A DNA stretch of 64,000 nucleotides from Victivallales bacterium (GCA_017617415.1 JAFZWH010000013.1:22522-86521), one strand, 5' to 3'; positions 1 to 8,275 are shown, counted from the first letter of the stretch. The notes: generated by a model from the letters alone, not told the origin. A program made the numbers and translations.

Positions 1-2
1 CG

Positions 3-1781
3 CCGGTGGTGTTGAAAAACAATGCCTCAGAGGAATTTGTGGACGCCAACGGGCTGTGGGCCATCGCCGGCGTCAAGGTCACGCAGAATTCTAATGCCGA
101 GGAGGGGAAACAAGTGTCGTATCGGGTATCCTTCCACCCGTACGCACTTGAAGAAGCCACTCGGCGCCATTCACAGCAGGAACTCACTCGCATCTTCAAT
201 CTAAGCGAGAAGGCCTTGCTGAAAAAATGCGAGGATGCGCATGCCCGCGGGCGTGAAATCGCCATCGCAGTCAAAGTGCCGCGCGATGATGCCGCGCGGA
301 TGATGCGGGAGCTACGGGAGTTCTGGCGCACCGTGGAAACACGGCCGTTCCTGGGCGTCCGGGTGACCGACTCCTGGAAGCGTATCTATCCCTTGGACTG
401 CGAGCTGGCGAATCTCCTGGGATATGTGAATGACGTTGAATACCAGCCGGATGAGCAGTCTCGTGAGGGGGCGCGGCTGGCTGGCGCAATCGTCTCGTGT
501 GGAATTTCCGGGATTGAGAGCTTGATGGACAATTATCTTCGGCCCACCTATGGTGAATTCACCTACACGCACTACAAGAGTGGTCGCCCCGCCGAGGAGG
601 GAATGCAATATCGGGTTCGTCCCCAGAAAGGCGCAGATGTCTTCCTGACCATCGAGGAGCCAATCCAGCAAATCCTTGAGGAGGAACTGCTGAAGGCATG
701 TGAAAAACATGTGCCGGACCATGCGTACGCGATAATGATGGAACCTTCGACGGGTGCGATTTTGGCGGTGGCTCAGTATCCACAGTTCAACCCCAACGAC
801 CGCAGCACCTTTTTGCCTGAGAATACAAGAAATCATTTTATTTCCATGAGTTATGAACCTGGTTCCATCATGAAGCCAATCAGCCTAAGCTCCGTGCTGG
901 AAAGCCATCAAGCCACGTTGGAGACGCAGATTGACTGCGAGAAAGGCTTGTGGTACTACTGTGGAATCCCTCTGCGGGACTCTCACAACTGCGGGATACT
1001 CACGCTGGCGGGCGTGATCGAGCAGTCCAGCAACATCGGAACGGCAAAATTCTCCGTGAATCTGGGTGGCGAGGCGATGTATCGGCATCTGAGACGTTTC
1101 GGGTTGGGTGAACGGACGGGCGTGGGCTTTTATCCGCCGGGCAAGGAACCCATCGTCTTCCGCCGAGAGGACCGGGGCCGTTTTTCGGAGTATCGTCATT
1201 GGGACAAGATCAGCATCACGCGTTTCCCGATTGGGCAGGGACTTCGCGTCACTCCATTGCAGATTCTTCAGATGTGGTCGGCGTTGGCCAACCATGGCGT
1301 GATTATGCAACCCTATATTGTGGATCATGTACGCTATGCGGATGGTCGGACGGAATACTCCCAGCCGCAGGTCAAGAGCCAGGCGATTCCAGCCGAGGTC
1401 GCCTCGCAGATGACCGAGGCGCTTACGCAAGTGACGCAGGGACAGCATGGTACTGGCAAGCGGGCGGCGATCAAGGGTTACAAAGTCGCGGGAAAGACAG
1501 GCACGGCTCAGCTCTGGATTAACGGCGACAAGGCGAAAGGCATTTTGGGACACTACAGCAACACGGATTATTTTGCGTCGTTCATCGGCTTTGTTCCGGC
1601 GGAGCAACCGCGGTTTCTGTTGCTGGTCTCGTTGGACCGTCCGACCAAGGATCCCCACTCTGGTGGTGGTGCGGCGGCGCCGGTCTTCAAGGCAATTGCT
1701 GCTCGCACCCTGGAATATTTGCAGGTGCCAAGCGATGCAGAGTCCGCGCAGACCTCCATACTTGGTTCTGCGCAGCGCTGA
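3..1781 (+). CDS. ftsI: Penicillin-binding protein, FtsI/PBP2-type transpeptidase (5' truncated)
   Basis: Class B penicillin-binding protein that would cross-link septal peptidoglycan in the periplasm. The reading frame is open to the window edge and no N-terminal membrane anchor is seen, so the gene starts upstream. Counting from the first in-frame GTG at position 6, a dimerisation-like region fills about residues 1-200. The transpeptidase domain shows all three catalytic motifs: SxxK as S287-I-M-K290, SxN as S341-S-N343, and KTG at K497. The GIESLMDNYLRP stretch is typical of the pedestal junction. The C-terminus is a short Ser/Gln-rich tail. Choice of ftsI over another class B PBP rests on overall resemblance; the flanking division-cluster genes are outside the window. 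Confidence 0.88.
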   Translation, partial: PVVLKNNASEEFVDANGLWAIAGVKVTQNSNAEEGKQVSYRVSFHPYALEEATRRHSQQELTRIFNLSEKALLKKCEDAHARGREIAIAVKVPRDDAARMMRELREFWRTVETRPFLGVRVTDSWKRIYPLDCELANLLGYVNDVEYQPDEQSREGARLAGAIVSCGISGIESLMDNYLRPTYGEFTYTHYKSGRPAEEGMQYRVRPQKGADVFLTIEEPIQQILEEELLKACEKHVPDHAYAIMMEPSTGAILAVAQYPQFNPNDRSTFLPENTRNHFISMSYEPGSIMKPISLSSVLESHQATLETQIDCEKGLWYYCGIPLRDSHNCGILTLAGVIEQSSNIGTAKFSVNLGGEAMYRHLRRFGLGERTGVGFYPPGKEPIVFRREDRGRFSEYRHWDKISITRFPIGQGLRVTPLQILQMWSALANHGVIMQPYIVDHVRYADGRTEYSQPQVKSQAIPAEVASQMTEALTQVTQGQHGTGKRAAIKGYKVAGKTGTAQLWINGDKAKGILGHYSNTDYFASFIGFVPAEQPRFLLLVSLDRPTKDPHSGGGAAAPVFKAIAARTLEYLQVPSDAESAQTSILGSAQR

Positions 1782-2085
1782 GGAGTCCAGGCTGGACTCG
1801 GCGGAGCTGATATCGTTGCAGACGCCGGCTCGGACGGGACATCTCAGCAATCAGGCGACCAGGGAAGCCAGGCGATGGTGACCGCCTTGATATCGCTCCC
1901 CTATAGGTTGTCTCCTCCAACGGCTCCGGCAAATCATATCCTTGCCGGAGCCAATATTGGATGGAACTTGTGGATTCGCAAATGGAGTGATTTACGATTA
2001 TACTGCTTTGCCAGTCACTTCATGCTGCACCATGTGACTTGATCTGAAGAGCTTCCGTGCATAATAGACAATTGCCTCGATGGAA
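1782..2085. other. Intergenic gap with two inverted repeats
   Basis: No gene is supported here. An 8-bp inverted repeat lies right after the ftsI stop (1783-1799). A perfect 11-bp inverted repeat with a 9-nt loop (1922-1952, arms GGCTCCGGCAA and TTGCCGGAGCC) sits between the convergent ftsI and antiporter genes. The larger hairpin has no T-tract, so it may be a bidirectional RNA end or processing signal rather than a classical terminator. The ftsI frame stays open for 87 codons after its TGA. Confidence 0.45.
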
Positions 2086-3447
2086 TCAGAGAATTTCGTC
2101 TGCTTCCTCGGCGGCATTGGGGACCTGGTAGGCATCGACCTTGGTCTCCTGCTCGAATTTCAGGTCGTAGTGGTGGATGATTCCGCGCACGATGAGGGGG
2201 ATGGGCAGGGTGGTGACAATGGAGAGGATAATAATGGCGTTGAAGAAGTTATTGTCCAGCATTTCCAGTTGTTTGCCGATGGCGGCGGCGGCGAGGGTGG
2301 CGGAGAGTTGCGGTACGGTCATGAAGCCCGCGCAGATTCCCTCGATGTTTCGGAAGCCGGTGAGGCGTAGTGAGAGCCATCCGGAGAGAATCTTCGAAGA
2401 TATCAATCCGATGACGGTCAGGAGGATGATCTGGAGATTGCTGATGGAAACGAAGGCGGAGAAGTCCGTGTCCATCCCGATGGAAATGAACAGGAAAGGA
2501 ATAAGTAGACCATAGCCGATTCCCTCGAATTTATAGAATACGGCAACGGGGATGCCTTCCTTGTGCATCAGGGGCGAGAGCGCCAGGCCGGCAATGAAGG
2601 CGCCGACGATGAGGTTGATGCCGATGCATTCGCCCGCCAGGACAGTTACCAAGATGGTCAACAGCAAGAAGGTCACCAGCAGGTCGATGTTGGATTCCAA
2701 GCGTTTGACCATTCGCTTGCCGACTTTATTGACCAAGAAGATGGAGATTCCGATGAAGAGGATTACGGCGATCAGGAAGATTGGCGTAAACCAATTCCCA
2801 AGTAACGTGGGGTCCAATGCATTGAAGATGGACAGCCCGCCATCGCCAGTGGTGGGCCCCAGTTGCATACGGCGGATTTGCACGGCCACGGCGAGGAGGA
2901 TGATACTTGCGATGTCCGTGATGACCGTCGAGATGAGGACTGCCGCGCCGAAGCGCGTCTTGGAGAGACCCAGTTCACGGATGACAGGGAAGACGATGCC
3001 CACGGAGTGTGAAGCGAAGAGCGATGCGTAGAGGAGTTTGCCCGCGAAGTCATATGGGCGGAAAAAGTCGTAAACCAGATAGCCGGCGATGGCGGGCAGC
3101 GCGAAAGTAAGGATGCTCAGGGCGGCGACCGGCTTGCGGGCGGAACGGATAAGCTTGAAGTCCGCCTCCATGCCGGCCAGCGCCATCAGGAAGACGAGTC
3201 CGAGCGACCCCAGTTCGTCAATCAGGATGGTGAAATTCTGCTCCGCGAATTCTGCGGAGCCGCCAAGCCAACCCGCCAGCCATTCCGCGAGGTAATGCAC
3301 GAGGTTGCAACCGGAGGGACCCACCACCATACCCACGACAAGCAAGGCAATGACCCCCGGGATGCCCAGTCGCCGCAATGTAAGTGGCACCAAGGTGATG
3401 AGCGCGATGAAGATAATAAAGAGGATTAGAAAAATCGGGGAACTCAT
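2086..3447 (-). CDS. Kef-type (CPA2) monovalent cation:proton antiporter
   Basis: Inner-membrane Na+(K+)/H+ exchanger of the CPA2 family, 453 aa, almost entirely hydrophobic with about 12-13 membrane segments. The LRRLGIPGVIALLVVGMVVGPSG opening helix pair is typical of the Na_H_Exchanger fold. The central SHSVGIVFPVIRELG...TVITDIASI region matches the family's ion-translocating segment, including the conserved Asp. There is no C-terminal TrkA-N (RCK) domain, unlike KefB/KefC, so it is probably a simple exchanger. It is convergent with ftsI. A possible 46-aa basic ORF lies 28 bp upstream on the same strand and could share its transcript. Substrate ion cannot be read from the sequence. Confidence 0.85.
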   Translation of the reverse strand: MSSPIFLILFIIFIALITLVPLTLRRLGIPGVIALLVVGMVVGPSGCNLVHYLAEWLAGWLGGSAEFAEQNFTILIDELGSLGLVFLMALAGMEADFKLIRSARKPVAALSILTFALPAIAGYLVYDFFRPYDFAGKLLYASLFASHSVGIVFPVIRELGLSKTRFGAAVLISTVITDIASIILLAVAVQIRRMQLGPTTGDGGLSIFNALDPTLLGNWFTPIFLIAVILFIGISIFLVNKVGKRMVKRLESNIDLLVTFLLLTILVTVLAGECIGINLIVGAFIAGLALSPLMHKEGIPVAVFYKFEGIGYGLLIPFLFISIGMDTDFSAFVSISNLQIILLTVIGLISSKILSGWLSLRLTGFRNIEGICAGFMTVPQLSATLAAAAIGKQLEMLDNNFFNAIIILSIVTTLPIPLIVRGIIHHYDLKFEQETKVDAYQVPNAAEEADEIL

Positions 3448-3475
3448 CGTCGTGTAGTGATCGTGGGATGGGCGA

Positions 3476-3616
3476 TTACTTCCCTTTGTTTTGCTTTTTC
3501 AGCATCCGAAGGATTGCCCGGAAGAGCTGCGTGAGGAGCGAACGGATGGTGGGCGAGCGGCGCCGGTAAGTCGTTGTGCGGTTGCGCGAAGTGGTTTTTC
3601 GCCGTGAGAGGGCCAT
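3476..3616 (-). CDS. Small basic protein (46 aa), hypothetical
   Basis: An ATG-initiated frame of 46 codons begins MALSRRKTTSRNR and ends LKKQNKGK. It contains many Arg, Lys and Thr residues and an amphipathic TIRSLLTQLFRAILRML segment. It ends 28 bp before the antiporter start on the same strand. A 7-bp tandem array (3621-3650) lies directly upstream of its ATG, as arrays do before other genes here. It could be a small nucleic-acid-binding or membrane-associated peptide, or chance. No family is recognised. Confidence 0.35.
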   Translation of the reverse strand: MALSRRKTTSRNRTTTYRRRSPTIRSLLTQLFRAILRMLKKQNKGK

Positions 3617-3620
3617 TTAA

Positions 3621-3650
3621 GGTTAGCGGTTAGAGGTTAGAGGTTAGAGG
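3621..3650. repeat. Heptamer tandem array GGTTAGA x4
   Basis: Four consecutive 7-bp units, GGTTAGC then three GGTTAGA, followed by GG. The array begins 4 bp upstream of the start codon of the small basic ORF on the minus strand. It belongs to the class of locus-specific heptamer arrays found at gene edges in this window. Confidence 0.9.
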
Positions 3651-3793
3651 TGTTCTGTTCGCCCGCCACGGAAGAAGAAAGGGATAAGGCGTAGCGTTTT
3701 TCATAAAATACACCATCAAAATGTCATTTGCAAAACAGCAGGGCAACTTATCTGACAGTATTTTCAGGAAAAATAACCAAGCCAGAATAAATT

Positions 3794-4255
3794 ATGTCCA
3801 ATTCCCAAACCGAATTTGCAGTTCTGTCCATGGATGTCATTTATCGTCTAGAAAAAGACCTTCCGCTGGAGGAGGTCGCCGAATTGTATCGCGTCGCCGG
3901 ATGGATGTCGTTGGGCGAGGAGCCATCCGGCTTGGCGCCGATGTTGCAGAACTCCTTCGCCGTACAAGCCGCCTTCGAGGCTGGAACCGGGCGGCTTCTT
4001 GGAATAATGCGGGCACTCTCGGATGGCTGCAGTGACGCCTATCTGCTGGACTTGGTGGTTTTGCCCGAGGCGCGTCGAAAAGGAATTGGACGCGAAATCG
4101 TGGAACACCTGGCCGTATATCTGAAATCACTTGGCATCGAGTGGATTGTCTGCATCGGCGCACCTGGAACCAAAGAGTTCTACAACACCACCAGCGGAAA
4201 GGCAATGGAAGGCTTTGTGCCTTGGAGATTTGAAAATCCCCAAGACAATTCTTGA
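3794..4255 (+). CDS. GNAT family N-acetyltransferase
   Basis: Cytosolic acetyl-CoA dependent N-acetyltransferase, 153 aa, the usual length of a single GNAT domain. The acetyl-CoA loop (motif A) is R94-R-K-G-I-G99, preceded by the beta-4 strand YLLDLVVLP. The C-terminal strand contains the KEFYNTTSGKAMEGFVP segment typical of YhbS/GNAT-like enzymes. Substrate is unknown. Its TGA stop overlaps the ATG of the next gene (TGATG), so the two are translationally coupled, and a transporter follows 6 bp after that gene, suggesting a three-gene operon. Confidence 0.85.
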   Translation: MSNSQTEFAVLSMDVIYRLEKDLPLEEVAELYRVAGWMSLGEEPSGLAPMLQNSFAVQAAFEAGTGRLLGIMRALSDGCSDAYLLDLVVLPEARRKGIGREIVEHLAVYLKSLGIEWIVCIGAPGTKEFYNTTSGKAMEGFVPWRFENPQDNS

Positions 4256-5190
4256 TGGAAATGACAATTATGCCGCAAATCCTCGACTCTTTCCAACCAC
4301 TGACGTTGACGGATGTCCCGCAACTTGCCAAGTTTCTGCGCGCTTCAAAGGAACGCAGCTGCGAGTTCTCCATCGCGAATCTCTATCTGTGGAGCTTTTC
4401 TTACCACATTCGCTGGCAGGTTTTTAATAATCGACTCTATCTGCATACGGAAAACCGCGAGGAACCCGAAGACGCACTGATGGTCGTGGTCCCCGAAACG
4501 GTTCCTGACCCGCCCGCCAAGGAACTCCTGGCTTTCTCCGAAGAAATGCAGAAACACGGTCATACTGGACGGATCCAGCAACTCAGGGAGAATTTTGTCC
4601 AGAATTGTCCAGAATTGTCCAAATGGTTTGAAGTCAAGCAGATGGACGAGGAGGTCGCGGAATATGTCTATCGTCTGGACAATTTGGCGCTGCTGACCGG
4701 CGAGAGGTATTCCAAGAAGCGCAATCTCATCAAGCATTTTGCGCGCAATTTCCCGACAGCGACAAGCCGACCGTTGTGCGAGGCCGACTTGCCGGCGGTG
4801 CTGGCGATGTCCGAGGAGTGGCTGGATGGACATCCAGAGCGTGAATCACGTCATCTCCAGGAGGAGCTTAGCGCATTGCGGCATCTTCAAGATGCTCCAC
4901 TGGAGTACTTTGGGCTGTTGGGGCAGGGAATCTTTCTGGACGGCAAGCTCATTGCCTACGAGTTCTGCAGCCCTGTGGCTGGGGGGATGTGGACGGAGCA
5001 TTTCGAGAAGGCATTGAAGGACTTCAATGGCGCTGCTCAGGCACTGAATCAATTCAGCGCTCAGGCTTTGCAGGGGCGCTGCGAGTGGCTGAACCGGGAG
5101 CAGGATTTGGGTTCGCCGGGGCTGCGTCAGGCCAAGCAGTCCTATCACCCGGAATACCTCCTGCGCAACTATGATTTGTTTCCAAGGTAG
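4255..5190 (+). CDS. DUF2156 (LPG_synthase_C-like) protein
   Basis: A 311-aa protein resembling the DUF2156 family, the GNAT-like fold also found in the C-terminal half of lysyl-phosphatidylglycerol synthases. Visible family traits are an N-terminal region with SIANLYLWSF, the middle YSKKRNLIKHF segment, and a C-terminal NREQDLGSPGLRQAK...YHPEYLLRNYDL block. There are no flippase membrane helices, so it is not a full MprF. It probably transfers an aminoacyl or acyl group, but substrate is unassigned. The ATG chosen overlaps the GNAT stop; an in-frame ATG at 4261 is the alternative. Codons near 4590-4620 contain a tandem 10-bp repeat (AGAATTGTCC) that also occurs in related form between genes elsewhere in the window. 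Confidence 0.8.
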   Translation: MEMTIMPQILDSFQPLTLTDVPQLAKFLRASKERSCEFSIANLYLWSFSYHIRWQVFNNRLYLHTENREEPEDALMVVVPETVPDPPAKELLAFSEEMQKHGHTGRIQQLRENFVQNCPELSKWFEVKQMDEEVAEYVYRLDNLALLTGERYSKKRNLIKHFARNFPTATSRPLCEADLPAVLAMSEEWLDGHPERESRHLQEELSALRHLQDAPLEYFGLLGQGIFLDGKLIAYEFCSPVAGGMWTEHFEKALKDFNGAAQALNQFSAQALQGRCEWLNREQDLGSPGLRQAKQSYHPEYLLRNYDLFPR

Positions 5191-5196
5191 GCGGAT

Positions 5197-6123
5197 ATGT
5201 TTTTCCTGGGTGTCATCTACCTGATTGCCACGGGGCTTTTCTGGGTTCTTCTGGGGGCCATTGTCGGGGCGGTGGAACGCCGGGGTCTCTCGACCGCGCT
5301 CCTGATGCTTTTGCTGGCGTCGGGGATGGTGGCGATTGGCGGGTGTGTCGTGGCGGTATTGCCTGCCTCGCCTCTGCCTCCGCGACAGTATGCGCTGGCG
5401 GCCGCCAGCCTCTTCTGTGCCGGGTTCTTCGACTACATGCTCTTCCTGACGATGGGGAGGGCGATGCGCAATGGTCCCAATGGTATTGTCTGGACCGTCG
5501 CGCAATCTGGGGTAATCTTCCCCTTCCTGTTTGGGGTGTTTTTCTATTTTGTACCGGTGACCTGGGTGCGTGGCGTGGGGATGGCCGCAGTGCTGGCGGC
5601 GCTGGTCTGCAATGGCTTGGCGAAAGGACTTGGCGAGACGCCTGATAGTGATTCCGGGGCAGGAAGTTGGCGCTTCTGGATGTTCCTGGCTTTTCTGGCG
5701 GCGGGTGGAAATCAGGTCTTTACCAACTGGCCAAGCTACTACGAGGGCATCCGCGATGGCTTCAGCGCCTACTCCAGGACCTTCTGGCTGTATATGGGAT
5801 ATCTCGCCGGATTCGTGCTTTCCGAGAATCGCAGACTGCTTCGGCGCGATTACTGGCGGCAATTACATGACCGTCGGCTGTGGGGTTTCGCCGCGTTGTG
5901 GATTGTCGGCACGCTGGTAGTGTCCTTCTGGTTGTCGTTCCGTGGCATGGATTTGGTAACAGCCCATGGTCTGGGCGCCATCTGCTATCCGGTGATGGTC
6001 TGCTCGTGTCTAGTGGGCTTCCCCATCTATTCCACGCTGGTGTTGCGCGAGCGGTGTACGGCCTTGCAATGGGCGGCTCTGATAACCGGCGTGGCTGGAA
6101 TAGTGATGATCTCCGTCGAATAG
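5197..6123 (+). CDS. Multi-pass permease, drug/metabolite transporter-like
   Basis: A 308-aa integral membrane protein with about ten predicted hydrophobic helices, in line with the drug/metabolite transporter superfamily. The opening MFFLGVIYLIATGLFWVLLGAIVGAVERRG and the repeated GxxxF/GxVxNG-type helices fit that group, and the last helix GVAGIVMISVE is typical of EamA/RhaT-like permeases. The start codon follows the DUF2156 stop by 6 bp, so it belongs to the GNAT-DUF2156 operon. It ends 10 bp from the converging TetR-type gene. Substrate cannot be inferred. Confidence 0.7.
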   Translation: MFFLGVIYLIATGLFWVLLGAIVGAVERRGLSTALLMLLLASGMVAIGGCVVAVLPASPLPPRQYALAAASLFCAGFFDYMLFLTMGRAMRNGPNGIVWTVAQSGVIFPFLFGVFFYFVPVTWVRGVGMAAVLAALVCNGLAKGLGETPDSDSGAGSWRFWMFLAFLAAGGNQVFTNWPSYYEGIRDGFSAYSRTFWLYMGYLAGFVLSENRRLLRRDYWRQLHDRRLWGFAALWIVGTLVVSFWLSFRGMDLVTAHGLGAICYPVMVCSCLVGFPIYSTLVLRERCTALQWAALITGVAGIVMISVE

Positions 6124-6133
6124 ACTGACGAGG

Positions 6134-6742
6134 CTATTCTCGGAATGGCGTCTTTAAACAATATAGTACAAGATCGATATTGCTTTTGATTTGCTCCATG
6201 TCGGCAGTTTGAGTCACCACGCTTTCCAGGGCGGCGGCCTCCAGATGCTGAAAGAGGATGTCCCCGACCATGTTGCAGTTCACTGGCTGGAACTCGCCGG
6301 AGTGCTTGCCTTCACGCACAAGGTCGGCCAGGGTTCGGCGCAGCATCACGGTATGACGCTTTACTCGATGCAGGACATTCTCGCCATTGCGCTGTTGGTC
6401 AATGAGATATTCTGTGATGGCACTGAGCAGCCCGAGGTTCGACTGCATGAGGTCAAGAACCTGCCCCGTGAACTGACGTAGCTTGTCTGTCGCCGTGAGT
6501 TCAGGATGTGCCGCGACGAATGCACGGAACTCGGTGCCGATTTCGATGGCGATGCTGGAGATGACATCGTCAAAGACCTCGCGCTTACTGTGGTAATAGC
6601 GATAGATGACCGTACGACTCAGGCCGCAGTGGCGTGCCAGCTGTTGTAAGGTGACATCCGAATAGCCGAGTTCACTGAAGAGTGCGCGGGCACGCATCAG
6701 GATAAGTTTGTTGCGTTGGGCGTGGTTGATGCTCGGCTTCAT
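6134..6742 (-). CDS. TetR/AcrR family transcriptional regulator
   Basis: A 202-aa TetR-type repressor. The N-terminal HTH is clear: ARALFSELGYSDVTLQQLARHCGLSRTVIYRYYHSKREVFDDV, at about residues 16-57. The C-terminal ligand domain is helical and unassigned. The ATG at 6742 (MKPSINHAQ) is preferred over longer upstream frames because the HTH begins at the normal distance from it. No Shine-Dalgarno is visible. A TGAGGAA heptamer array (6748-6768, plus-strand sense) abuts the start. The gene converges on the transporter at 5197-6123, which may be its target. Confidence 0.88.
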   Translation of the reverse strand: MKPSINHAQRNKLILMRARALFSELGYSDVTLQQLARHCGLSRTVIYRYYHSKREVFDDVISSIAIEIGTEFRAFVAAHPELTATDKLRQFTGQVLDLMQSNLGLLSAITEYLIDQQRNGENVLHRVKRHTVMLRRTLADLVREGKHSGEFQPVNCNMVGDILFQHLEAAALESVVTQTADMEQIKSNIDLVLYCLKTPFRE

Positions 6743-6747
6743 GAAAA

Positions 6748-6809
6748 TGAGGAATGAGGAATGAGGAACCGCAGGGGTTTGGGGTGGGGTGCCACCCGTA
6801 GAATTGTAA
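6748..6809. repeat. Heptamer array plus shared boundary module (copy 1)
   Basis: Three TGAGGAA units (6748-6768) are followed by a C-rich segment and the 14-bp motif CCCGTAGAATTGTA (6795-6808). On the minus strand this reads TACAATTCTACGGG, a C-rich stretch, CCTGCGG and then TCATTCC-type heptamers up to the TetR start codon. The same parts recur before mutL (52211-52295). Confidence 0.8.
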
Positions 6810-6941
6810 GTGCCAATAAGATAGCACAACTGGGGTGTTTTTCCCAGAAGAATGCGACAATTTGTTCATAGAATGCGCCATTTGCGGGACATTTTGGCAC
6901 ACTTTGCAAATTCAAGCCCGCAATTCCCCTATCAGAGATTT

Positions 6942-6957
6942 TGGCATGGCGTATGCT
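6942..6957 (+). promoter_or_regulatory. Candidate sigma-54 type (-24/-12) promoter of hsp20
   Basis: TTGGCATGGCGTATGCT contains the invariant GG (6943-6944) and GC (6955-6956) separated by exactly 10 nt, as in the -24/-12 consensus TGGCAC-N5-TTGC. It lies about 85 bp upstream of the Hsp20 start. A TATATAAA stretch overlaps it and could instead be a sigma-70 -10 element, so the call is tentative. Confidence 0.4.
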
Positions 6958-7040
6958 ATATAAAGAATTGTTGTTTGAACGCCGTCCTGCGAGGGACGGG
7001 GAACCAATGAACTACTCAATCAAACATGGAGGAAATGAAA

Positions 7041-7481
7041 ATGAATGATTACAACAAGAACTATCTAAGCCATCACGATGCTCTTGACGACGTTTTCCAG
7101 AACTTTTTCGGCTGGCCGGTGATTCCGCTGGTTTCACGCCGTCAAAATGGTGCCCCAGCCACTTGCGGAACCTGCAAGAATGGCGTCCAGGGCTTCCGTA
7201 AGATCAAGAATGGCAACTACCTGTTGCAGATCGCCGTGCCGGGCATTAAGACCAAGGATTTGACCATTGACCTCAAAGATGGTGCGGTCGCCATCAAGGG
7301 CGAGACCAAAGTGGAGGAGGACGAGGAGGCCTTCGTCAATTCCATTGAGGCGGTTTACAGCCTGCCGGAAGACGCTGACGCGGCCACAGTCAAGGCCAAG
7401 TTGGCGGACGGCGTGCTGAACATCCAGGTCGCACCCAAGGCTCAGACCGAACCGGCCGTCACTCGGATTGCCATCGAATAA
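7041..7481 (+). CDS. hsp20: Small heat shock protein, Hsp20/alpha-crystallin family
   Basis: ATP-independent holdase chaperone, 146 aa. The C-terminal two thirds is the alpha-crystallin domain, with GNYLLQIAVPGIKTKDLTIDLKDGAVAIKGE and the closing ADGVLNIQVAPK, the typical A-x-x-x-G-V-L motif. The C-terminal I-x-I/V motif is replaced by RIAIE. The start at 7041 is chosen because GGAGG (7028-7032) sits 8 nt upstream of this ATG; the longer frame from 7026 would place that Shine-Dalgarno inside the gene. A small hairpin in the leader (CCGTCC...GGGACGG near 6982-7000) and a possible -24/-12 promoter suggest stress control. A strong terminator follows. Confidence 0.93.
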   Translation: MNDYNKNYLSHHDALDDVFQNFFGWPVIPLVSRRQNGAPATCGTCKNGVQGFRKIKNGNYLLQIAVPGIKTKDLTIDLKDGAVAIKGETKVEEDEEAFVNSIEAVYSLPEDADAATVKAKLADGVLNIQVAPKAQTEPAVTRIAIE

Positions 7482-7518
7482 CCGATTCGTCTAACCAAAC
7501 CCAATAACCAAATTCAAG

Positions 7519-7557
7519 CCTCCCTCGCCGGTTCCCGGCGGGGGAGGTTCTTTTTCT
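7519..7557 (+). terminator. Rho-independent terminator after hsp20
   Basis: A perfect 13-bp stem (7519-7531 with 7535-7547, loop TTC) is followed by TTCTTTTTCT. The T-tract runs into the stop codon of the converging PIN gene. Confidence 0.93.
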
Positions 7558-7975
7558 ATTGCAGAGAATGATAGATGCTGAGGAAATCCTCCGGAGTGAC
7601 GACTGCCATCTCGGCGGATGCGAAGTCCTCGGTATTGTGGGTGACCAGATAGTCCGCGCTGCAGGAACGCGCGCAGAAATACTGTATTGCGTCCTTGAAG
7701 TCCTTGAAATTGGAATAAAGCGCCTGGTCGAGGATGTCGGTGGTGACATCCACAGGGGTTATGATGGAGCGGAGGGCTATTAGTTTTGGAATGCGGTCGC
7801 GGGGAGGCGTTCGGGACCGTTGGATATATGCGATGTTGGAAAAGGAAAGAACAGATGTGTATCCACAGATGCATTTTTCCTCACACCATTCAAGAATTTT
7901 CTGGGCATCTGAGAAAAAGGGATGACGGATTAAGACAACATCCAATATCACATTGGTATCAAGGTAAATATTCAT
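7556..7975 (-). CDS. PIN-domain ribonuclease toxin (VapC-like)
   Basis: A 139-aa PIN-domain protein, probably an Mg2+-dependent RNase toxin. The first strand MNIYLDTNVILD holds the conserved Asp6 and Asn. Later acidic positions lie in KDFKDAIQYFCARSCSADYLVTHNTEDF, which is the usual D-A-x-x-Y-x-A...YLVTxNxxDF signature of the PIN_3 type. It starts with TAATG overlap on the upstream antitoxin stop, a classic toxin-antitoxin arrangement. The stop codon lies in the T-tract of the hsp20 terminator. The family is well established; target RNA is unknown. Confidence 0.9.
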   Translation of the reverse strand: MNIYLDTNVILDVVLIRHPFFSDAQKILEWCEEKCICGYTSVLSFSNIAYIQRSRTPPRDRIPKLIALRSIITPVDVTTDILDQALYSNFKDFKDAIQYFCARSCSADYLVTHNTEDFASAEMAVVTPEDFLSIYHSLQ

Positions 7976-8247
7976 TATTCCATTCCGTAATGTTCACAGA
8001 TGCATTTTTGAATGAGTTCCTTGTCGCCGAGTTTCTCAAGTTCTGGCGGCAACTTGATGCAGCCGGATAGCGCCTCGACTGCGGGATGGAGTTTAGGCTT
8101 CACGACGGGGTGGTTGGCCTGATGGACGGCGCGGATGTAGTTGGCGAAGAGCGCGGAGACGCTGGTGTTGCGTTCGGCCGCGATTTGCTTGGCCATCTGA
8201 ACGATGTCAGGAGACGCACTGAGGGTGATCTTGATGGTGGTCGGCAT
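7975..8247 (-). CDS. Antitoxin of PIN pair, RHH-like (DUF6364-type)
   Basis: A 90-aa protein with a short basic N-terminus and a ribbon-helix-helix-like opening, MPTTIKITLSASPDIVQMAKQIAAERNTSVSALFANYI. The remaining residues are the toxin-binding tail. The ATG at 8247 is preferred over upstream in-frame codons because the RHH strand begins there. It overlaps the PIN toxin by one base (TAATG), so the pair is co-translated. A palindrome and direct GTATTGT repeats upstream are the expected autoregulatory site. Confidence 0.82.
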   Translation of the reverse strand: MPTTIKITLSASPDIVQMAKQIAAERNTSVSALFANYIRAVHQANHPVVKPKLHPAVEALSGCIKLPPELEKLGDKELIQKCICEHYGME

Positions 8248-8275
8248 GAATGGGGTCTCCCAGTGGGGTTGCTTT

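Noticed and set aside
3621..3650. Telomere-like GGTTAGA repeat marking a linear replicon end
   Set aside because: Only four units, internal to the contig with housekeeping genes on both sides, and other loci have unrelated heptamers.
6892..6906. TTGGCACACTTTGCA as a sigma-54 promoter
   Set aside because: GG and GC are separated by 8 nt, not 10, so it is not a functional -24/-12 element.
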